64,000 nt of DNA from Euglena gracilis (taxonomy: Eukaryota; Euglenida; Euglenophyceae; Euglenales), in NCBI GenBank assembly GCA_039621445.1, contig CP154954.1, positions 30,932,523 to 30,996,522 on the forward strand, read 5' to 3'. Positions 39,928-51,599 of this stretch are shown piece by piece. Under the pieces are notes generated by a model. The model saw only the letters and a program-made list of their open reading frames with translations, was not told the DNA's origin and ran no database searches. How positions within the stretch are numbered: the stretch's first letter is position 1; every line of letters starts with the position of its first letter. A program made the position numbers and the translations under genes.

Positions 39928-42900
39928 GGACCCGAAAAGGGGTTGGCAGATAAAAGGGGTTTATTTTGTTAATGAAAGGGATAGGGTTAGGTCGACTTGC
40001 ACCCGAAAAGGGGTTGGCAGATAAAAGGGGTTGGCAGATAAAAGGGGTTTATTTTGTTAATGAAAGGGATAGGGTTAGGTCGACTTGCACCCGAGAAGGG
40101 GTTGGCAGAAAAATGGGGTTTATTTTGTTAATGAAAGGGATAGGGTTAGGTCGACTTGCACCCGAAAAGGGGTTGGCAGATAAAAGGGGTTGGCAGATAA
40201 AAGGGGTTTATTTTGTTAATGAAAGGGATAGGGTTAGGTCGACTTGCACCCGAGAAGGGGTTGGCAGATAAAAGGGGTTGGCAGATAAAAGGGGATTATT
40301 TTGTTAATGAAAGGGATAGGATTAGGTCGACTTGCACCAGAGAAGGGGTTGGCGGATAAAAGGGGTTTATTTTGTTAATGAAAGGGATAGGGTTAGGTCG
40401 ACTTGCACCCGAAAAGGGGTTGGCAGATAAAAGGGGTTGGCAGATAAAAGGGGATTATTTTGTTAATGAAAGGGATAGGATTAGGTCGACTTGCACCCGA
40501 GAAGGGGTTGGCGGATAAAAGGGGTTTATTTTGTTAATGAAAGGGATAGGGTTAGGTCGACTTGCACCCGAAAAGGGGTTGGCAGATAAAAGGGGTTTAT
40601 TTTGTTAATGAAAGGGATAGGGTTAGGTCGACTTGCACCCGAGAAGGGGTTGGCAGATAAAAGGGGTTTATTTTGTTAATGAAAGGGATAGGGTTAGGTC
40701 GACTTGCACCCGAAAAGGGGTTGGTAGATAAAAGGGGTTGGCAGATAAAAGGGGTTTATTTTGTTAATGAAAGGGATAGGGTTAGGTCGACTTGCACCCG
40801 AGAAGGGGTTGGCAGATAAAAGGGGACAAAAGGGGATTATTTTGTTAATGAAAGGGATAGGATTAGGTCGACTTGCACCCGAGAAGGGGTTGGCGGATAA
40901 AAGGGGTTTAGGGGTTTATTTTGTTAATGAAAGGGATAGGGTTAGGTCGACTTGCACCCGAAAAGGGGTTGGCAGATAAAAGGGGTTGGCAGATAAAAGG
41001 GGTTGATTTTGTTAATGAAAGGGATAGGGTTAGGTCGACTTGCACCCGAAAAGGGGTTGGCAGATAAAGGGGTTTATTTTGTTAATGAAAGGGATAGGGT
41101 TAGGTCGACTTGCACCCGAAAAGGGGTTGGCAGATAAAAGGGGTTGGCAGATAAAAGGGGTTGATTTTGTTAATGAAAGGGATAGGGTTAGGTCGACTTG
41201 CACCCGAAAAGGGGTTGGCAGATAAAAGGGGTTTATTTTGTTAATGAAAGGGATAGGGTTAGGTCGACTTGCACCCGAAAAGGGGTTGGCAGATAAAAGG
41301 GGTTGGCAGATAAAAGGGGTTGATTTTGTTAATGAAAGGGATAGGGTTAGGTCGACTTGCACCCGAAAAGGGGTTGGCAGATAAAAGGGGTTTATTTTGT
41401 TAATGAAAGGGATAGGGTTAGGTCGACTTGCACCCGAAAAGGGGTTGGCAGATAAAAGGGGTTGGCAGATAAAAGGGGTTGATTTTGTTAATGAAAGGGA
41501 TAGGGTTAGGTCGACTTGCACCCGAAAAGGGGTTGGCAGATAAAAGGGGTTTATTTTGTTAATGAAAGGGATAGGGTTAGGTCGACTTGCACCCGAAAAG
41601 GGGTTGGCAGATAAAAGGGGTTGGCAGATAAAAGGGGTTGATTTTGTTAATGAAAGGGATAGGGTTAGGTCGACTTGCACCCGAAAAGGGGTTGGCAGAT
41701 AAAAGGGGTTTATTTTGTTAATGAAAGGGATAGGGTTAGGTCGACTTGCACCCGAAAAGGGGTTGGCAGATAAAAGGGGTTTATTTTGTTAATGAAAGGG
41801 ATAGGGTTAGGTCGACTTGCACCCGAAAAGGGGTTGGTAGATAAAAGGGGTTGGCAGATAAAAGGGGTTTATTTTGTTAATGAAAGGGATAGGGTTAGGT
41901 CGACTTGCACCCGAGAAGGGGTTGGCAGATAAAAGGGGACAAAAGGGGAGTATTTTGTTAATGAAAGGGATAGGATTAGGTCGACTTGCACCCGAGAAGG
42001 GGTTGGCGGGTAAAAGGGGTTTATTTTGTTAATGAAAGGGATAGGGTTAGGTCGACTTGCACCCGAAAAGGGGTTGGCAGATAAAAGGGGTTGGCAGATA
42101 AAAGGGGTTGATTTTGTTAATGAAAGGGATAGGGTTAGGTCGACTTGCACCCGAAAAGGGGTTGGCAGATAAAAGGGGTTTATTTTGTTAATGAAAGGGA
42201 TAGGGTTAGGTCGACTTGCACCCGAAAAGGGGTTGGCAGATAAAAGGGGTTGGCAGATAAAAGGGGTTGATTTTGTTAATGAAAGGGATAGGGTTAGGTC
42301 GACTTGCACCCGAAAAGGGGTTGGCAGATAAAAGGGGTTGGCAGATAAAAGGGGTTGATTTTGTTAATGAAAGGGATAGGGTTAGGTCGACTTGCACCCC
42401 AAAAGGGGTTGGCAGATAAAAGGGGTTTATTTTGTTAATGAAAGGGATAGGGTTAGGTCGACTTGCACCCGAAAAGGGGTTGGCAGATAAAAGGGGTTGG
42501 CAGATAAAAGGGGTTGATTTTGTTAATGAAAGGGATAGGGTTAGGTCGACTTGCACCCGAAAAGGGGTTGGCAGATAAAAGGGGTTTATTTTGTTAATGA
42601 AAGGGATAGGGTTAGGTCGACTTGCACCCGAAAAGGGGTTGGCAGATAAAAGGGGTTGGCAGATAAAAGGGGTTGATTTTGTTAATGAAAGGGATAGGGT
42701 TAGGTCGACTTGCACCCGAAAAGGGGTTGGCAGATAAAAGGGGTTTATTTTGTTAATGAAAGGGATAGGGTTAGGTCGACTTGCACCCGAAAAGGGGTTG
42801 GCAGATAAAAGGGGTTGGCAGATAAAAGGGGTTGATTTTGTTAATGAAAGGGATAGGGTTAGGTCGACTTGCACCCGAAAAGGGGTTGGCAGATAAAAGG

Positions 42901-44998
42901 GGTTTATTTTGTTAATGAAAGGGATAGGGTTAGGTCGACTTGCACCCGAAAAGGGGTTGGCAGATAAAAGGGGTTGGCAGATAAAAGGGGTTGATTTTGT
43001 TAATGAAAGGGATAGGGTTAGGTCGACTTGCACCCGAAAAGGGGTTGGCAGATAAAAGGGGTTTATTTTGTTAATGAAAGGGATAGGGTTAGGTCGACTT
43101 GCACCCGAAAAGGGGTTGGCAGATAAAAGGGGTTGGCAGATAAAAGGGGTTGATTTTGTTAATGAAAGGGATAGGGTTAGGTCGACTTGCACCCGAAAAG
43201 GGGTTGGCAGATAAAAGGGGTTGGCAGATAAAAGGGGTTGATTTTGTTAATGAAAGGGATAGGGTTAGGTCGACTTGCACCCGAAAAGGGGTTGGCAGAT
43301 AAAAGGGGTTGGCAGATAAAAGGGGTTGATTTTGTTAATGAAAGGGATAGGGTTAGGTCGACTTGCACCCGAAACGGGGTTGGCAGATAAAAGGGATTGG
43401 CAGATAAAGGGGTTGATTTTGTTAATGAAAGGGATAGGGTTACGTCGACTTGCACCCAAGAAGGGGTTGGAGGATAAAAGGGGTTTATTTTGTTAATGAA
43501 AGGGATAGGGTTAGGTCGACTTGCACCCGAAAAGGGGTTGGCAGATAAAAGGGGTTGGCAGATAAAAGGGGTTGATTTTGTTAATGAAAGGGATAGGGTT
43601 AGGTCGACTTGCACCCGAAAAAGGGGTTGGCAGATAAAAGGGGTTGGCAGATAAAAGGGGTTGATTTTGTTAATGAAAGGGATAGGGTTAGGTCGACTTG
43701 CACCCGAAAAGGGGTTGGCAGATAAAAGGGGTTGGCAGATAAAAGGGGTTGATTTTGTTAATGAAAGGGATAGGGTTAGGTCGACTTGCACCCGAAAAGG
43801 GGTTGGCAGATAAAAGGGGTTGGCAGATAAAAGGGGTTTATTTTGTTAATGAAAGGGATAGGGTTAGGTCGACTTGCACCCGAAAAGGGGTTGGCAGATA
43901 AAAGGGGTTTATTTTGTTAATGAAAGGGATAGGGTTAGGTCGACTTGCACCCGAAAAGGGGTTGGCAGATAAAAGGGGTTGGCAGATAAAAGGGGTTGAT
44001 TTTGTTAATGAAAGGGATAGGGTTAGGTCGACTTGCACCCGAAAAGGGGTTGGCAGATAAAAGGGGTTGGCAGATAAAAGGGGTTGATTTTGTTAATGAA
44101 AGGGATAGGGTTAGGTCGACTTGCACCCGAAAAGGGGTTGGCAGATAAAAGGGGTTGGCAGATAAAAGGGGTTGATTTTGTTAATGAAAGGGATAGGGTT
44201 AGGTCGACTTGCACCCGAAAAGGGGTTGGCAGATAAAAGGGGTTGGCAGATAAAAGGGGTTGATTTTGTTAATGAAAGGGATAGGGTTAGGTCGACTTGC
44301 ACCCGAAAAGGGGTTGGCAGATAAAAGGGGTTTATTTTGTTAATGAAAGGGATAGGGTTAGGTCGACTTGCACCCGAAAAGGGGTTGGCAGATAAAAGGG
44401 GTTGGCAGATAAAAGGGGTTGATTTTGTTAATGAAAGGGATAGGGTTAGGTCGACTTGCACCCGAAAAGGGGTTGGCAGATAAAAGGGGTTGGCAGATAA
44501 AAGGGGTTGATTTTGTTAATGAAAGGGATAGGGTTAGGTCGACTTGCACCCGAAAAGGGGTTGGCAGATAAAAGGGGTTGGCAGATAAAAGGGGTTGATT
44601 TTGTTAATGAAAGGGATAGGGTTAGGTCGACTTGCACCCGAAAAGGGGTTGGCAGATAAAAGGGGTTTATTTTGTTAATGAAAGGGATAGGGTTAGGTCG
44701 ACTTGCACCCGAAAAGGGGTTGGCAGCTTTAAAAGGGGTTGCAGATAAAAGGGGTTTATTTGTTGTTAATGGAAAGGGATAGGGGTTAGGTCGACTGCCA
44801 CCCGAAAAAGGGGTGGTTGGCAGAATAAAAGGAGTGTTAATTTGTTAATGAAAGGGATAGGGTTAGGTCGACTTGCACCCGAAAAGGGGTTGGCAGATAA
44901 AAGGGGTTGGCAGATAAAAGGGGTTGATTTTGTTAATGAAAGGGATAGGGTTAGGTCGACTTGCACCCGAGAAGGGGTTGGCAGATAAAAGGGGTTTA
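39928..44998 (+). repeat. Satellite array, 71- and 88-bp units
   Basis: About 5.1 kb of head-to-tail units: ACCCGAAAAGGGGTTGGCAG, ATAAAAGGGG, TTTATTTTGTTAATGAAAGG, GATAGGGTTAGGTCGACTTG. A 17-base sub-unit TTGGCAGATAAAAGGGG is present once (71 bp) or twice (88 bp). Across 41.04-43.2 kb the two alternate as a 159-bp higher-order unit; elsewhere runs of 88-bp units occur. Every unit has a GTCGAC and TAGGGTTAGG. A noisy patch with extra bases lies at about 44700-44850. Long open frames on the minus strand are a by-product of the lack of stops. Confidence 0.95.
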
Positions 44999-45203
44999 AT
45001 GTGACCCCCCCCTATTTGTCACCCCCCCCTAATAGTCGCCCCCCCCTTGGGGGGCGACAATTAGGGGGGGTTACCCATGGACCCATGGAAATGTGGGGTA
45101 AATTGAGTAACGCCCCCCTAATTGTCACCCCCCCCCCCCCTAATAGTCGCCAGGGGGGTCAAAACACTCCCGAGGGGGTGCCATATAGGGTGGGGGGTCA
45201 CGT
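44999..45203. mobile_element. 205-bp MITE inserted at TA, second copy
   Basis: ATGTGACCCCCCCC ... GGGGGGTCACGT with TA at 44997-44998 and 45204-45205. It is inserted at the last satellite unit, within GGGGTTTA, and so marks the right end of the array. Same family as 7129-7334. Confidence 0.75.
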
Positions 45204-45304
45204 TATTAAATTTTTTAATTAAATTTTTACCTTAATTAACAATTGACCTATTCAAACGAAGGGGGGGGGGGCTTAAATTTCCAAAAGGTGGGGGGGGTAA
45301 TGCG

Positions 45305-45440
45305 GATTTCTGGGGGTCGGGCCGACCAGGTCGGCATCACCCCCAGAGGTCGGTATCCCACCAACAGGGGTCGGGCCGACCACAGGTCGGGCCGACCAGG
45401 TCGGCATCACCCCCAGGATGAGCGCCCACAGGAATCCGCA
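45305..45440. repeat. GGTCGGGCCGACC palindrome cluster
   Basis: GGTCGGGCCGACCAGGTCGG occurs repeatedly with CATCACCCCCAG. Its right part (CCCCCAGGATGAGC ... CACAGGAATCCGC) is the inverse of 39700-39735. Confidence 0.7.
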
Positions 45441-46239
45441 CGGAGCCCGGCCTGCCAGCGGCCCAGCGGCGCGGCCCGGCCCGGCCCGGCCCGGCGGCCG
45501 GCAGCCCGGCGGCCAGGCGGCCCGGCCTGGCCGGCGGCCCGGCCAGCGGCCGGCAGCCCGGCCCGGAGGCCCTTTTTTTTGGTTTCAGCAAAATTTCATT
45601 GGATTTTCGCCGTTTTGGGACCCCCCCCCCCCACAACCCGACCAGGGCGGGTAGCAGCCTGGCCATGGGGGGGTTCTGGGGGAGGTACGTACCTGGTATA
45701 AGGTGCGTACCTGGTACAAGCAGGTACTGGGGGGGGGTACGTACCAGGTACGACCCCCCCACACCGGCGCCTACAAGGCCTATGTCTAAAGAGGTACGTA
45801 CCCCCCCAGGACCTGTGTGTACCTTTACAGGTACAACAAGCAGGTACACGATGGGTACTGGGGGTACGTACCTGGTACGTACCCCCCAGGACCTGCGTGT
45901 ACCTGTACAGGTACACGCAGGTAGACAACAAAAGGACTTGGTAACACAAGGGATTTTGTTATTTTGGGGCCCCTCCAATAGTTGAGCAACGAAAAGGGAT
46001 TTGCCCACCAAAACGACTTCGAAAAAGAAGGGATTTGCCCCCCAAAATGACTTGGAAACACAAGGGATTTTGTTATTTTGGGGCCCTCCAACAATTGAGC
46101 AACAAAGGGAATTTGCCCACCAAAATGACTCGGAAACACAAGGGATTTTGTATTTTGGGGTCTCCAACAATTGTGTATCCCCCCTCCCAGGACCTGTACC
46201 TGTATAGGTACAACAGGTACTGGGGGGTCGTACCTATTT

Positions 46240-47307
46240 TACTACAAAAAAGAGGTGTCGGACGCCGGTTCTGTCCAAAGCCCGGCGTTCCGGACGCCGG
46301 TTCCGTCCGAAGGACGGAACCGGCGTCCGGAACGCCGGGCTTTGGACAGAACCGGCGTCCGACACCTCTTGTTTAATCCGGCGTTTTAGAGACGCCGGGC
46401 TCAGGACAGAACCGGCGTCCCCAACCTTCGGCCAAAGGACACTCCCAGGACCAATCTCCGACCACTGATCTGCAATGTCACACCACTTTGCATTTAACAA
46501 AATTCTGGAGATAGCGAGGGTATTTATGGTTGTGTCAATCGTCCAGTATAAAATCACCCACGATCGAAAGCTTGGGTGAGGCGGAGGGCGGGGGGCCGGT
46601 GGAGGAGGCGATCGCGAGGGTATTTCTGGCTGTGTCAATCGTCCAGGTATAAAATCACCCCTCGATCGAAAGCTCTTTTCATCAGACGACTGGCGATCAC
46701 CACCAAATTCAGCCACGTCGCCTGGAGCTCTTATTTTCTGTCAGTGGGGAATCCTAATTTCACAACTCTGGTGCCCCCCCAAGGCCCTCAGGTCGTTGAT
46801 TCGAAGAGAAAAAACGTTTCTGTAAGGTTTATTAAGCATCTTAAACCAAAAATCACTGAAAATTGCGACAAATTTCGACTCAGATTCTGGCCGATCCGAC
46901 GATCGCGAGCGTATCTCGGGCTGCGTGCAACGTTAGGGTACCAAGTTACCCCTCGATCGAAAGCTCTTTTCAACAGACGACCAGCGGTGCTCATCAGATC
47001 TTTCCACGCTGCACGGTACTCTATTTCCAAATCTGGGCCAATTTTCACCAAATTTGGATATCCACCCTAGTGGTCCCCAGATGGCAAAATTCATTGTCCT
47101 TGATGGTTGAAACACTCATACCAGCACCTTAGGGCCACTTTTGGGCACTTTTGGTGACATTTTTAGGAATGAAAATCGGACGCCGGGCTTTGGACAAAGC
47201 CGGCGTTCCTAACGCCGGGCTTTAGGACAGAACCGGCGTCCGGAAGCCCGTGGGGGGGGGGACGCCGGTTCTGTCCTGAGCCCGGCGTCTCAAACGCCGG
47301 CTTAGAT
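46240..47307. mobile_element. Hairpin-ended foldback element, copy 3
   Basis: Perfect 59-base hairpin arms at 46250-46308 and 46312-46370 around GAA. The body carries an extra partial duplication (46490-46560 and 46612-46680) joined by a GC-rich patch that is absent from the other copies. It is part of the segmental duplication. Confidence 0.8.
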
Positions 47308-47382
47308 ATGGGCCTTGTCGGCGCTGGTGTGGGGGGTACATACCTCCCCCCCGTGTGCCCCCCCCCAGGACCTGCGTGTACC

Positions 47383-48110
47383 CAGGGTTGACGTTTTTTT
47401 TGTTTTCAAAGAAACAAAAAAACAAGTTTTTTTTTCAAAAAAAAAAAACGCAAAAAAAACATGTTTTTTTTGAAAAAGCAAAAATTGACCTTTTTTGAAG
47501 AAAATTTTTCGCGGGTGGTTCGGGTCACCAGGGGGGGGGGTCACGGGGGGGTCACAGGGGGGGGGGGTCACGAGGGGGGGGTCACATTTTCGGTGGCCAG
47601 ATTAGAAATCACCGAAAACGAATTTTCGGGAAAAAATTCCTTTTTATGCTCCTTATAATCCTTATAATCCTTTTTAGGCTCCAAAATAGGAATCCCCCAA
47701 ACGAAAATTAGGAAATCTACCGGAATTAGGCATCACCGTGTCAAATTAGGCAAATCATGTCAAATTAGGCATCACCGGCCAAGTTTTTCAGAAAAAAATG
47801 GCCGAAACGGGTCTTAGGTCCGGTTGGGGGAGGGGGGTCATGGGGGGAACACCCCCTTTGAAGTTTTTTTTTTCAAATGTGTGAAAGTATTTCCAAATCT
47901 GTGTTTTCTGGTGCGAAAAATCATGCTTTCAACCCAAAAAAATGAATGTTGTAGAGATAAAAAATGTACTTTTCCCCCAAAAAACATTGCAAAAATTTTT
48001 TCCCCCAAACCCTCCATGACGTTTTTTTTTTGCTTTTTTTAAAAAAACATATATTTTTTTAAAAAAAACATGTTTTTTTTTGTTTCAAAAGAAACAAGCC
48101 GTCAACTTTG
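47383..48110. mobile_element. hAT-type MITE, copy 3, 728 bp
   Basis: CAGGGTTGACG ... CGTCAACTTTG with CGTGTACC at 47375-47382 and 48111-48118. It has the same site and duplication as copy 2, so it was duplicated with the segment rather than inserted independently. Confidence 0.85.
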
Positions 48111-49584
48111 CGTGTACCCCCCCAGGACCTGACAGGTACAACAGGTACTGGGGGGGGTACGTACCTATTTAGACATGGGCCTTGTCGGCGCCGGTGTGGG
48201 GGGGTACGTACCCCCCCAGGACCTGCGTGTACCCCCCCAGGACCTGGACAGGTACAACAGGTGCTGGGGGGGGGTTGTACCCCAGGTACGTACCCCCCAG
48301 AACCCCCCCCCCAGGCCCAGACCGACACCCGACCGGGGCCAGGTTTGGAGATTTGAGAATGCATTTTCTTGTTTCGTGGGAAACGCATAATTCTTGTTAA
48401 AACTTGGTGGTGGTGCCAGATTTGGAATTTGGCAAAATAATTAGGTTTGGTGACCCTTAATTTGGTCCGTGCTATTTGCCTGCCATTCTGAAATTCCTAC
48501 AGACCCCCCCAAATTTCTGGTGATTTTGGTGGTTTTTTGAAATGGTGACGAAACCCCCGAAAATCCCCCCCCCCTTCAAAAGAGGACCTGGGAGTGCTTT
48601 TGGGGGTTTTTTCCACAACCGTCAGGCAATTATTGCAGATGATCTGAACAAATTTTGGGACATTTTTTTCCCTCAATCATTGAGCTCGAAAGGTGCATAT
48701 TTTGCCAGCATCCCACAATTGAAAGAATTTACATTTTTTTTGACCAATTTGGATGGAAAAGTGCGGTTGGCTTGTGCCTGAAAATGCCCCCGCCTGATTT
48801 TGGACGAAAAACGCGGCCGCAGGGGGGGGAGCTCTCGATGCGCTACTGTAATTCGAGGTTCAAGCCAACTGGGACAATTAGGGCGGGGGGGGGGGGCTCG
48901 AGGACCCCAGCTGACCCATTTTTACCGCACAAAAAAACTGGTGCATCGTTGGACAGCTTTTTCTCATGCAAACTCCAAAATCTTTCAAAACAAACATTTT
49001 TTGGAGATTTCCTGAGCCTTTTTTGCCGGCTTGTCAAATTTAGCTGGCCTTGCCTTGAGCATACATTTTTTTAAGGTTCTCCCCCCCCCCCCCCCCGTGG
49101 TTGCAGCCAGCCCTGATTTTGGCCCAGCCCAGCCGCAGCAGCACCCCCTCGGGGGATGTTGCCAGCCCTTCGAGCCAGCCCCTTTTTGCTGGGTCCAGCC
49201 CAAAATTTTTTGGCAATTGTCAAAAAAAATGGACAAATTGTTCAAAGCTGGCCAAAAATGGTGTTTCGGGGCTGTTTTGGGTGTGTTTTTGGGGGGCTTG
49301 TCAGATGCTCATTTTTTCTGTATCGAGAATTGTGTCGCAGATGTTGGTTTGGGTGTCAGCCCAAACTGGCGTCCCAGCGCTCATCACCACATGTCAGGTG
49401 ATGGGGAAATATGCAACTTGCATATTGGCATTTTTTGCAAATGAAAATTTTATGAAAAAGCATTTTTTTTATTTTTTGCATATTTTGCCTTTTCCAGTTT
49501 TGTTCAGGCATTTGCACAGGCAAATTACTCCGCAGACAACTGGAGTTTGCGGCCCCGGTCGGAAAATCGCGGATGACCAAATTG

Positions 49585-49660
49585 CGGGTCGGCCCGACCA
49601 TGGTTGGGCCGACCACCTGGTCGGCCCGACCATTGTGGGTCGGCCCGACCTGGTCGGTAG
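49585..49660. repeat. GGTCGGGCCGACC palindrome cluster
   Basis: GCGGGTCGGCCCGACCATGG and variants, entered from CGCGGATGACCAAATTG; the same flank appears inverted at 51215-51240. Confidence 0.7.
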
Positions 49661-49719
49661 GAAACGCAATTATCCGCACAACCCCCCCCCCCTTCAGCCC
49701 CCCCCCCCCGCTAGACGAC

Positions 49720-50900
49720 CAAGGGCGCCAAAGGCGCCCTCCGTCGTCTGGGCGTCTGATTGTGCATGCTCACCAAACGTGTCCGGCAGCGAATGGATTT
49801 TGTTATTGGGGGCGGGGGGGGTGCGGGGGGGGCGGCAGCCCCCCCCCCTGTTAGACGACCAAGGGCGCCGAAGGTGCCCTCCGACAATGGGTGTCTAATT
49901 GGTTAATACACATGGGGGGGACCCTCGCTTGGCGCCTTCGGCGCCTCGCTCAGGTCCCCCCACGTTTTTAACCCTAGTTGGGCGGCTCTTTGAGGTAGCT
50001 GGTACCTTGTAGGGGCCAATTTATCACGTTTCTGAACAGCCGGCTGTTGTCCTCAAAATTGAAATTTTTCTCAGCCAGTTAATGAAGGAGTAGGGTTAGG
50101 GTTAGGGTTGGGGTTAGGGTTCGGATTAGGGTTAGGTATATGGTTAGGGTTAGGGTTTCGGGTTAGGGTTGGGGTTGGGGTTCGGGTTACGTTTAAGGTT
50201 AGGGTAAGGCTCACCAAACGGTCCGGCAGCGAAGGGATTTTGTTATTGGAGGCGGGGGGGGGTGGGGCGGGGGGGAGGCGACAGCCCCCCCCCCCCGTTA
50301 GACGACCAAGGGCGCCAAAGGCGCCCTCCGACAATGGGTGTTTGATTGGTTAATACACATGGGGGGGGGGACCCTCGCTTGGCGCCTTCGGCGCCTCGCT
50401 CGGGTCCCCCCACGTTTTTAACCCTAGTTGGGCGGCTCTTTGAGGTAGCTGGTACCTTGTAGGGGCCAATTTATCACGTTTCTGAACAGCCGGCTGTAGT
50501 CCTCAAAATTGAAATTTTTCTCAGCCAGTTAATGAAGGAGTAGGGTTAGGGTCAGGGTCAGGGTTAGGGTTTGGGTTAGGGTTCGGATTAGGATTAGGTT
50601 TGCCCCCCCGCCCCCCCCCCCCCCCCCCCTCCCCCCCCCAATAACAAAATCCCTTCGCTGCCGGACCGTTTGGTGAGCTTAACCCTAACCTTAAATGTAA
50701 CCCGAACCCTAACCCAAACCTCAAACGAAACCCGAACCCTAACCCCAACCCTAACCCGAAACCCTAACCCCCCCCCCCCGCTGGACGACCAAGGGCGCCG
50801 AAGGCGCCCTCCGACAATGGGTGTCTGATTGCGCATGCTCACAAAACGGTCCGGCAGCGAAGGGATTTTGTTATTGCGGGCGGGCGGGCGGGGGGTGCGG
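49720..50900 (+). repeat. Roughly 440-bp tandem duplication with telomere-like blocks
   Basis: A unit running through CGGTCCGGCAGCG, the hairpin GGGCGCC(A/G)AAGGCGCCC, GGCGCCTTCGGCGCC, GTAGCTGGTACCTTGTAGGG and a TTAGGG-like block occurs at about 49780-50215 and 50215-50650. A partial inverted copy follows at 50640-50770. No gene is supported. Confidence 0.75.
50092..50213 (+). repeat. Interstitial telomere-like TTAGGG repeats
   Basis: Degenerate TTAGGG/TTGGGG/TTCGGG units. Further blocks at 50540-50600 (plus) and 50676-50772 (minus). Confidence 0.75.
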
Positions 50901-51104
50901 GGGGGCGGTTGGGGTTGAACAGAAACCAAATCTCCGTGTTTTTTCCAATGCTCTGCCCTTTTGTCGGTTCTGCCATGTCCGTAGCTCAGGGGTGCCTGTT
51001 GCTTTTGGATACAGTCATTTCTGCGATCATTCCATCACGGTGTGAACTGGACTTATTCTCTCAGGATCCCGCCGGGGGGGGGGGGGGGTAGTGCGGAATA
51101 CTGC

Positions 51105-51240
51105 GGGTCGGCCCGATCTGGTCGGCCCGACCCACACTGGTCGGTAAGCTATACGCAGTGGTCTGGCCGACCAGTGGTCGGCCCGACCAGGTCGGCCTGA
51201 CCCGCAATTTGGTCATCCGCGATTTTCTGGACGGAGCCGG
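51105..51240. repeat. GGTCGGGCCGACC palindrome cluster
   Basis: Inverse relative of 49560-49660, ending GCAATTTGGTCATCCGCG. Two clusters face each other across the tandem telomere-like block. Confidence 0.7.
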
Positions 51241-51520
51241 AGTTTGCATTTTTCACGTTTTTGGTCTAATTTCACATAAGCAGTAGTTGCATAATGCAAT
51301 ACAAGTGGATGCATCTGGGTCAACCATATCGCTTCACCAGTTTGCATCACAGTTTTCTTTTATGTTGCATTTTAGGGCAGGTGAAACTTTTCGACGTCCT
51401 CTCCAGTGGAAAGGTGCACACCCGGGGAGCTCCTAAAGGAATTCATCCACAACTTGAAATTTTTTTTTTATTTTCCTTTCCCCCTTTTTTGATTTTTTTT
51501 GCCTTTTTTTGCGTTGCATA

Positions 51521-51598
51521 CCATGCCCCCCCCGATAGTGTCCCCTACCCGCCTGCCGTTGGGCCGGGTATGGGACACTATCGGGGGGGGGGCATGGT
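51521..51598. mobile_element. Minimal foldback element, GATAGTGTCCC type, 78 bp
   Basis: ACCATGCCCCCCCCGATAGT ... CTATCGGGGGGGGGGCATGGT: almost only terminal repeats. It has the same outer ends as 3468-3857 and 32522-32902 but a third inner motif and virtually no interior. Confidence 0.7.
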
Positions 51599-51599
51599 A

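Larger units (their letters stand above)
45446..49183 (+). repeat. Segmental duplication, copy 2 (3.74 kb)
   Basis: Direct copy of 35541-39303. It lacks the 247-bp insertion and has a locally rearranged stretch inside the hairpin element at 46490-46620. Confidence 0.85.

Noticed and set aside
41030-44966. Long minus-strand open frames over the satellite (up to 328 codons, MQVDLTLSLSLTK-type repeats)
   Set aside because: They follow the 159-bp periodicity (53 codons), break wherever two 88-bp units adjoin, and have no non-repeat sequence. They reflect absence of stops in the unit, not a gene.
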